The notes below the pieces were generated by a model. It was not told the DNA's origin, made no database searches, and saw only the letters and a program-made list of their open reading frames with translations. DNA of 64,000 nucleotides from Phaeodactylum tricornutum CCAP 1055/1 (lineage: Eukaryota > Bacillariophyta > Bacillariophyceae > Surirellales > Neidiaceae). Position 1 is the first letter of the stretch; each line of letters begins with the position of its first letter. Both the position numbers and the translations under genes were made by a program. This document shows, piece after piece, positions 59,658 through 64,000 of the stretch. Where the stretch lies: positions 558,001 to 622,000 of the forward strand of contig NC_011689.1 of assembly GCF_000150955.2 (NCBI RefSeq), given 5' to 3'.

Positions 59658-60368
59658 TTTCGAATTATGAACAACTAGCTTTCCCTTTGTCTATTTCTTT
59701 TGTATCGTCGAGAAGGTAAAAAGTTGTGTTTGGGGAATAGCCGGGCAGATGGGGGTGTTTCGGTTTGGGAAAGAGAAATCGATGGACTTTGTCGCAGTCG
59801 TACGCAGCCTTCGATTATTCCAATCGACGTGTTCTGAGAAAGACCCCACACCACGTTGCAAAGCTTATTAAATAAAATGACGTCAAGGTGTCTCCCTGCC
59901 AGAAGGCGAATTCTGCAATATTGTGGAGAGCTATGAACGTAAATTCGGAAACGGGCGAGGACAAGGCGGGCATACAATGACGCAACTGCTGTACGTCACT
60001 TGTGTTTAGAAATTGGAAAAAGGGATTTATCGAAGCGGTACTCACAAACGGTATGGACATTCGTTGACCCTGAAATTATATATTTCATGGCAAACCGACG
60101 TTGTCACGTGCACGAAGAACCTTCGAACCATGGGCCAAACAAAAATATTGGATTCTGAAGGCCACAACTTTCTCGTCCCTTCCTTTACAGCAGTCGCTGT
60201 ACGACGTATCATCACAGCCTACCTCATCGGAGTTGGTGGACATTTTTTTTTGTCCGTCGCTCAAAGATGGATTCGCTTGTCAATATTCCAATATTATTGG
60301 TTAACGAAACACGAACAAGTGCGAATCCAAAAGTCTCAGTAGTTTGCAACGACTTTTCTAGCTTTGAC
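59658..60368. other. Intergenic, one doubtful small ORF
   Basis: About 710 bp. A plus-strand ATG at 60130 opens a 70-codon frame ending at 60342 (MGQTKILDSEGHNFLV...) with one hydrophobic stretch (RRIITAYLIGVGGHFFLSVA). It overlaps no known family and I do not call it a gene. Confidence 0.35.
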
Positions 60369-62003
60369 TTATATACGTCTATTGCTTACACTTGCATCCA
60401 TTACCTGCGAGAGGATATTGCCCATTACTGTACCCACAGGACATGTACAATAAAGTAGAGCGTGCACCCGCTTCATCCAAGTCGCCCCCCTTATGATATG
60501 AAACGTTATGGTTTGTGTCGAAACTAAGTCAATGCCCCACTTGAGGCCGTACATCTCTCCCCACAATTTGTACTGCCGTTTCCAGAAGCCTCTCTGCGGA
60601 TTCCTTGAAGCCAAATCGTATGGATCGAAACTGTGAAATCGTTGTCGATTGAAACCATCAACTGTGTCCGTGTGATGAATACCCAATTCTCTCAAGCAAT
60701 ATCCTAGCCAGCGATCTTCGGCAGGGTCTTCTCTGTCGGCCTCACACGTTGGCAGTGCTTCTTTGACGAAACGGTCCAAAGCCAGTCGGTTCAAAATGTG
60801 ACCCCCTCCTCCACAAACAAATGCGAAACCAGCCCCCGCAACAATTCTCTGACCCAAGTATAATGGTATTTTGTCTCGACCATGTTTTGCCTCTACCGTA
60901 AACTCCAAGTAATTTCTCAAATTTTCCACAATCACGTACGTGTCGTCTCCTGCCACATGCACATAATCGTACTCCGCAATATAGTGTTCGTGCACGTACG
61001 CCAATATAGAACGCGTCTTTTGCCACATATTGCCGTAAGCTTCGGGTCCAACGTGGGGCAAATCTACAGCCCCAAGCTCCGGAATAGTTCGGTTGGAGGC
61101 GGCCAAAAAGCCGTCACAGCGCCAACCCCAGGTATCACCAATCGCCGCAACTCGATCGTGATGAGCATCATACGTGTAGACGACACAAAGAATTTTGGGT
61201 GCTACTGTTTCTGTGTGGTGGCTTACTGAGATGGAGGACGAGTTGGTGACGATGACTGGAGACTCGTTGGTGACGATGACTGGAGACTCGTTGGTGACGA
61301 TGACTGCAGATTCGTTGGCGACAATGACTGCAGACTCGTTGGCGTACCTCGGCTCGGGCGCATTGACGACAACACGCTGCATCAGTTTCCAGCCCAATTC
61401 TTGCTCCGGTCCGCTTCCGGGTGGCTTTTGGCATATTTCTTCTTGTTCAGATTCCGTCATGGGTATGAAACTGGTGACATTGTTGTGCAGTGTATGGTTT
61501 GAGGGTAGAAGCGCCAGGACTCGACTCCTCACCTGGGTTGCGTCGGCGATGTACCCCCAGGAACCATCTTCGTCGCGAGCATCTGCGTATGGAAGATCAG
61601 TGACGGAGCGATTGCCCCTAACGGTTGAGCTGGTAGCGATAGGTGTAAGTCGCTGAGATTCTAGTGACGTTTGCAAAGACTGAAAAGGCGATTCTGCTGT
61701 TTTGCTGTGTCTCGAATGATTTTGTCCGGTCGCTGTGCCATACTGAAGTCCACTGCGTGTGATGTTTTCGATCTTCACCGACTGCTTAATCACAACGTGT
61801 TCAGTACCGTCCATTATAGGAAACTGGGAGATCACCAGATCCTGCACTTGTGAATTAATATATTGCTTCCATTGATTGGAGAAAGACGCATTAGTGCAAA
61901 AGGTGTAGAGCAACGAGGAACCCAATAAGAAACCAAGATAAAAAGACACTGGTTGTCGACGTCCAAAGCTTCGTGTCTTCCCTGCACTTTGCATGCCTTT
62001 CAT
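60369..62003 (-). CDS. GT31-type beta-1,3-galactosyltransferase-like protein (copy A)
   Basis: 544 aa type II membrane glycosyltransferase of the GT31/core-1 (C1GALT1, fringe-like) group, expected in the Golgi. The ATG at 62003 is followed by a signal anchor (VSFYLGFLLGSSLLYTF). The lumenal stem spans about residues 40-265 and includes N-glycosylation sequons and a 24 bp tandem repeat that encodes NES-containing octapeptides. The catalytic domain starts at PKILCVVYTYDAHHDRV, with GDTWGWRCDGFLAASN, then AEYDYVHVAGDDTYVIVENL containing the metal-binding DDT (353-355), and GQRIVAGAGFAFVCGGGGHI. The later EDRWLGYCLRELGI holds the ED pair typical of the family. The next upstream gene on this strand is a close paralogue (copy B). 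Confidence 0.9.
   Translation of the reverse strand: MKGMQSAGKTRSFGRRQPVSFYLGFLLGSSLLYTFCTNASFSNQWKQYINSQVQDLVISQFPIMDGTEHVVIKQSVKIENITRSGLQYGTATGQNHSRHSKTAESPFQSLQTSLESQRLTPIATSSTVRGNRSVTDLPYADARDEDGSWGYIADATQVRSRVLALLPSNHTLHNNVTSFIPMTESEQEEICQKPPGSGPEQELGWKLMQRVVVNAPEPRYANESAVIVANESAVIVTNESPVIVTNESPVIVTNSSSISVSHHTETVAPKILCVVYTYDAHHDRVAAIGDTWGWRCDGFLAASNRTIPELGAVDLPHVGPEAYGNMWQKTRSILAYVHEHYIAEYDYVHVAGDDTYVIVENLRNYLEFTVEAKHGRDKIPLYLGQRIVAGAGFAFVCGGGGHILNRLALDRFVKEALPTCEADREDPAEDRWLGYCLRELGIHHTDTVDGFNRQRFHSFDPYDLASRNPQRGFWKRQYKLWGEMYGLKWGIDLVSTQTITFHIIRGATWMKRVHALLYCTCPVGTVMGNILSQVMDASVSNRRI
60883..61495. repeat. Segment near-identical to GT31 copy B (63410-64000)
   Basis: Direct repeat of at least 613 bp, continuing beyond the window edge in copy B. 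I see only four or so substitutions over about 350 bp outside the minisatellite. The corresponding repeat is 591 bp in copy B; the 22 bp difference is all in the minisatellite. On the other side of 60883 the two copies diverge abruptly. Confidence 0.9.
61237..61344. repeat. 24 bp minisatellite in GT31 copy A stem
   Basis: About four and a half tandem copies of a 24 bp unit (forward GACTCGTTGGTGACGATGAC plus four bases, with small variants). Each unit encodes eight residues of the pattern NES[AP]VIV[AT] on the minus strand, so each adds one N-glycosylation sequon (N-E-S) to the stem. The count keeps the frame open in copy A. Confidence 0.93.
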
Positions 62004-62904
62004 TTGATGCGAAAAGGACGGCAGCGGCAGTCTTCGCTTGAAACAATCTCACAAACAACGCTAGCTAGATTATTAGGGACTCTCGTTCTCAAATTCTCTC
62101 ACAGCCAGTAACGTTCTTTCAAGACGTTCCCGAGCTCGAGACTCATGTGGCACGCGCTCTTTCATTGCGAACTCGATGGTTTTTCCGTCTACATTTACAT
62201 ACGTAAATTTTATATCCAATAGGCAGTCGTTTAATTTTATTCCCATTTACATTTGGACCCCACAGTAAAAATTTAATCCTCTGTAAGTACAGCGAAAAAT
62301 ATACATCGGTCTCAGCGTCGATTGTTGCCCCAATTATACATTTACATTTAATTGTTTTTAGACTTTTTGATCTCCTTTTGATGCAAACGAACGAAAAAAT
62401 CATTTACAGTACATTATATACTTCATGGTCTTTTTCATATTATTGTTTCCAGTTGGGAGTCTTACAGTTAGCATACCCACAGGGTTTCAATCTCCTTGGC
62501 GGACAAACGTGTTACAATCAAGACAGCCGAAGTCAGCGTAGCCTATAGATCATGTCAATTTATTAATGTAAGCCAAGTGAGTGCGGGCGACGCCTTTCGT
62601 TGAAAAATGTGGCATTTGATGGAAAGGAAATATCAAGTCAAAAGTCTTGAACGGAATGCCAAAATTTAGTTGTTGATCGCGCTGCGACGACGAGCATGTC
62701 GTTTTCACGGCAATGATATACCATCAAACCTTTCGGCTCTCACTGTTTCGCGAGAAAGCCAGAGGATTGAACTCCTCGTAAGGAGAACTCAAAACACGGT
62801 AAGCCCGGCCAAGAAGCATTGGTGGATTCGACAAATTCCGGCACGGCATGGAGCCCTCTTGAGAATCCATGTTCTTGATTTTTACGTTTTAAAAGAGCTG
62901 CGGA
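62004..62904. other. Intergenic between the two GT31 copies
   Basis: About 900 bp, AT-rich at 62170-62460. Contains an exact TTACAGTTAGC at 62462-62472. A plus-strand frame at 62670-62930 (non-ATG start) resembles nothing known. No gene or mobile element recognised. Confidence 0.4.
62462..62472 (+). promoter_or_regulatory. Recurring 11-mer TTACAGTTAGC, copy 4
   Basis: Exact copy of the intergenic motif, 459 bp upstream of the minus-strand GT31 copy A start. Confidence 0.4.
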
Positions 62905-64000
62905 TCAGGAAATATTCGCCAGCTTCGTAGGTCTGGGAAGGAGATCACCCATTGCCGTACCCGTCGGACAGGCATGGTAGAGCATAGCATGCATGCGCTT
63001 CATCCAAATCGGCGACTTTATGAGATGAAAAGTTACAGTTTGTGGTGACACCAAGCCAATGCCCCATTTGTACCCATGTTCGCGGGCCCAAAACTTGTAT
63101 AACCGTTTCCAGAAGCCTTTCTGTGGATTCTTTGTCGCCAAAAAGTATGGATCCACACCGTGAAATCTTTGCCGATGAAATGCATCCGCCGTATCTTCCG
63201 TAGTAATTTCCAAGGTTTTGAAGCAATATCCAAGCGAACGGTCTTCGGCTGCTTCCTGCTGATTAGCCAGACATGCTGACAGAGCCTCTTTAATGAAACG
63301 CTGCAAGGCCAAGCGATTTAAAATATACCCCGGCCCGCCGCCAACAAATGTATAACCACCTCCAGAAAAAACACGCTGACCCAAATACAATGGTACTTTG
63401 CCACGACCGTGTTTTGCCTCTACCGTAAACTCCAAGTAATTTCTCAAATTTTCCACAATCACGTACGTGTCGTCTCCTGCCACATGCACATAGTCGTACT
63501 CCGCAATGTAGTGTTCGTGCACGTACGCCAATATAGAACGCGTCTTTTGCCACATATTGCCGTAAGCTTCGGGTCCAACGTGGGGCAAATCTACAGCCCC
63601 AAGCTCCGGAACAGTTCGGTTGGAGGCGGCCAAAAAGCCGTCACAGCGCCAACCCCAGGTATCACCAATCGCCGCAACTCGATCGTGATGAGCATCATAC
63701 GTGTAGACGACACAAAGAATTTTGGGTGCTGCTGTTTCTGTGTGGTGGCTTACTGAGATGGAGGACGAGTTGGTGACGATGACTGCTTGGAGACTCTTTG
63801 GTGACGATGACTGCAGATTGTGGCGACAATGACTGCAGACTCGTTGGCGTACCTCGGCTCGGGCGCATTGACGACAACACGCTGCATCAGTTTCCAGCCC
63901 AATTCTTGCTCCGGTCCGCTTCCGGGTGGCTTTTGGCATATTTCTTCTTGTTCAGATTCCGTCATGGGTATGAAACTGGTGACATTGTTGTGCAGTGTAT
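62905..64000 (-). pseudogene. GT31-type glycosyltransferase copy B, partial at window edge, frame-disrupted in the stem repeat
   Basis: Tandem paralogue of the GT31 gene at 60369-62003, same strand. Its N terminus is beyond the window. The catalytic domain (63750-62905) is intact: PKILCVVYTYDAHHDRV, VAGDDTYVIVENLRNYLEFT, GQRVFSGGGYTFVGGGPGYI, AEDRSLGYCFKTLEI and WGIGLVSPQTVTFHLI. The stem, however, reads in two frames. Upstream of the minisatellite the frame with MTESEQEEICQKPPGSGPEQ is right, but it ends early after SPTRPPSQ; the catalytic domain lies in another frame. Compared with copy A, the minisatellite here has lost one 24 bp unit, gained about 4 bp and lost 2 bp, so the net shift is not a multiple of three. 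Either it is a pseudogene or this is a strain or assembly variant in a slippery repeat. The catalytic part remains open, which suggests a recent break. Confidence 0.8.
63410..64000. repeat. Segment near-identical to GT31 copy A (60883-61495)
   Basis: Second member of the direct repeat described for copy A, including the shortened and indel-bearing minisatellite at about 63764-63852. The identity continues to the window edge. Confidence 0.9.

Noticed and set aside
62755-62795. T-arm-like sequence (GAGGAGTTCAATCCTC on the minus strand) suggesting a tRNA
   Set aside because: The stem is not of the right length and no acceptor, D or anticodon arms could be fitted around it.
62004-62904. AT-rich spacer between the GT31 copies as a possible mobile-element remnant
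   Set aside because: No terminal repeats, target-site duplication or transposase/reverse-transcriptase-like peptide could be found.

Overview
The window looks like nuclear DNA of a pennate diatom, most likely Phaeodactylum tricornutum or a close relative. That call is from memory of protein families and genome style, not from a search. The support is: dense genes on both strands with short intergenic gaps; few, short GT-AG introns (about 89-193 nt); a signal-peptide-bearing UFD1 of the symbiont-derived ERAD-like (SELMA) type; proteins with a signal peptide followed by an ASAFAP-like 'S/G|F' plastid motif (a prolyl hydroxylase and a GNAT); an alpha-carbonic anhydrase; and diatom-style Golgi glycosyltransferases. 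No tRNA, rRNA, CRISPR array, intact transposon or LTR element was recognised.

Layout. 0-10 kb: a partial ORF at the left edge, complex I subunit NDUFA5, a membrane prolyl 4-hydroxylase, a disordered DUF1349 protein, a secreted S28 peptidase and an LRR-RING protein whose ATG abuts a (GTT)20 microsatellite. 10-13.5 kb: gene-poor. 13.5-23 kb: an acidic unknown protein, sUFD1, a membrane cyclophilin, an unknown secretory protein, an ADP/ATP carrier-like protein and a CREST-like membrane protein. 23-28 kb: a 5'-truncated, frameshifted farnesyl-diphosphate synthase copy, an alpha-carbonic anhydrase, then the intact farnesyl-diphosphate synthase. 28-42 kb: a coiled-coil unknown, a single-pass membrane protein, a probably plastid-targeted prolyl hydroxylase, a small membrane protein, a zinc alcohol dehydrogenase, AFG1 ATPase, BUD32 kinase and NSE4. 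42-57 kb: TRAPPC8, a tyrosinase, a five-exon membrane beta-propeller-like protein, a CWF19L1-like/RUS (DUF647) fusion and a DUF5672 glycosyltransferase-like protein. 57-64 kb: a decayed histidine-phosphatase locus, a plastid GNAT and two tandem GT31 glycosyltransferases, the second running off the window.

The genes are mostly unrelated housekeeping or organelle functions and do not form one pathway. Local themes are the secretory pathway and Golgi (TRAPPC8, two GT31 genes, DUF5672, prolyl hydroxylases), isoprenoid supply (farnesyl-diphosphate synthase and its relic), and mitochondrial function (NDUFA5, carrier, AFG1).

The most interesting signals are the CWF19L1-RUS gene fusion; a sharp mosaic in divergence between the two GT31 copies, suggesting gene conversion; an alpha-carbonic anhydrase with one zinc-ligand histidine replaced by threonine; a farnesyl-diphosphate synthase relic beside its parent; a stop-free intron of 105 nt in NDUFA5; and a dispersed intergenic motif (TTACAGTTAGC / TTGACAGTGAGC) that recurs far more often than chance predicts.
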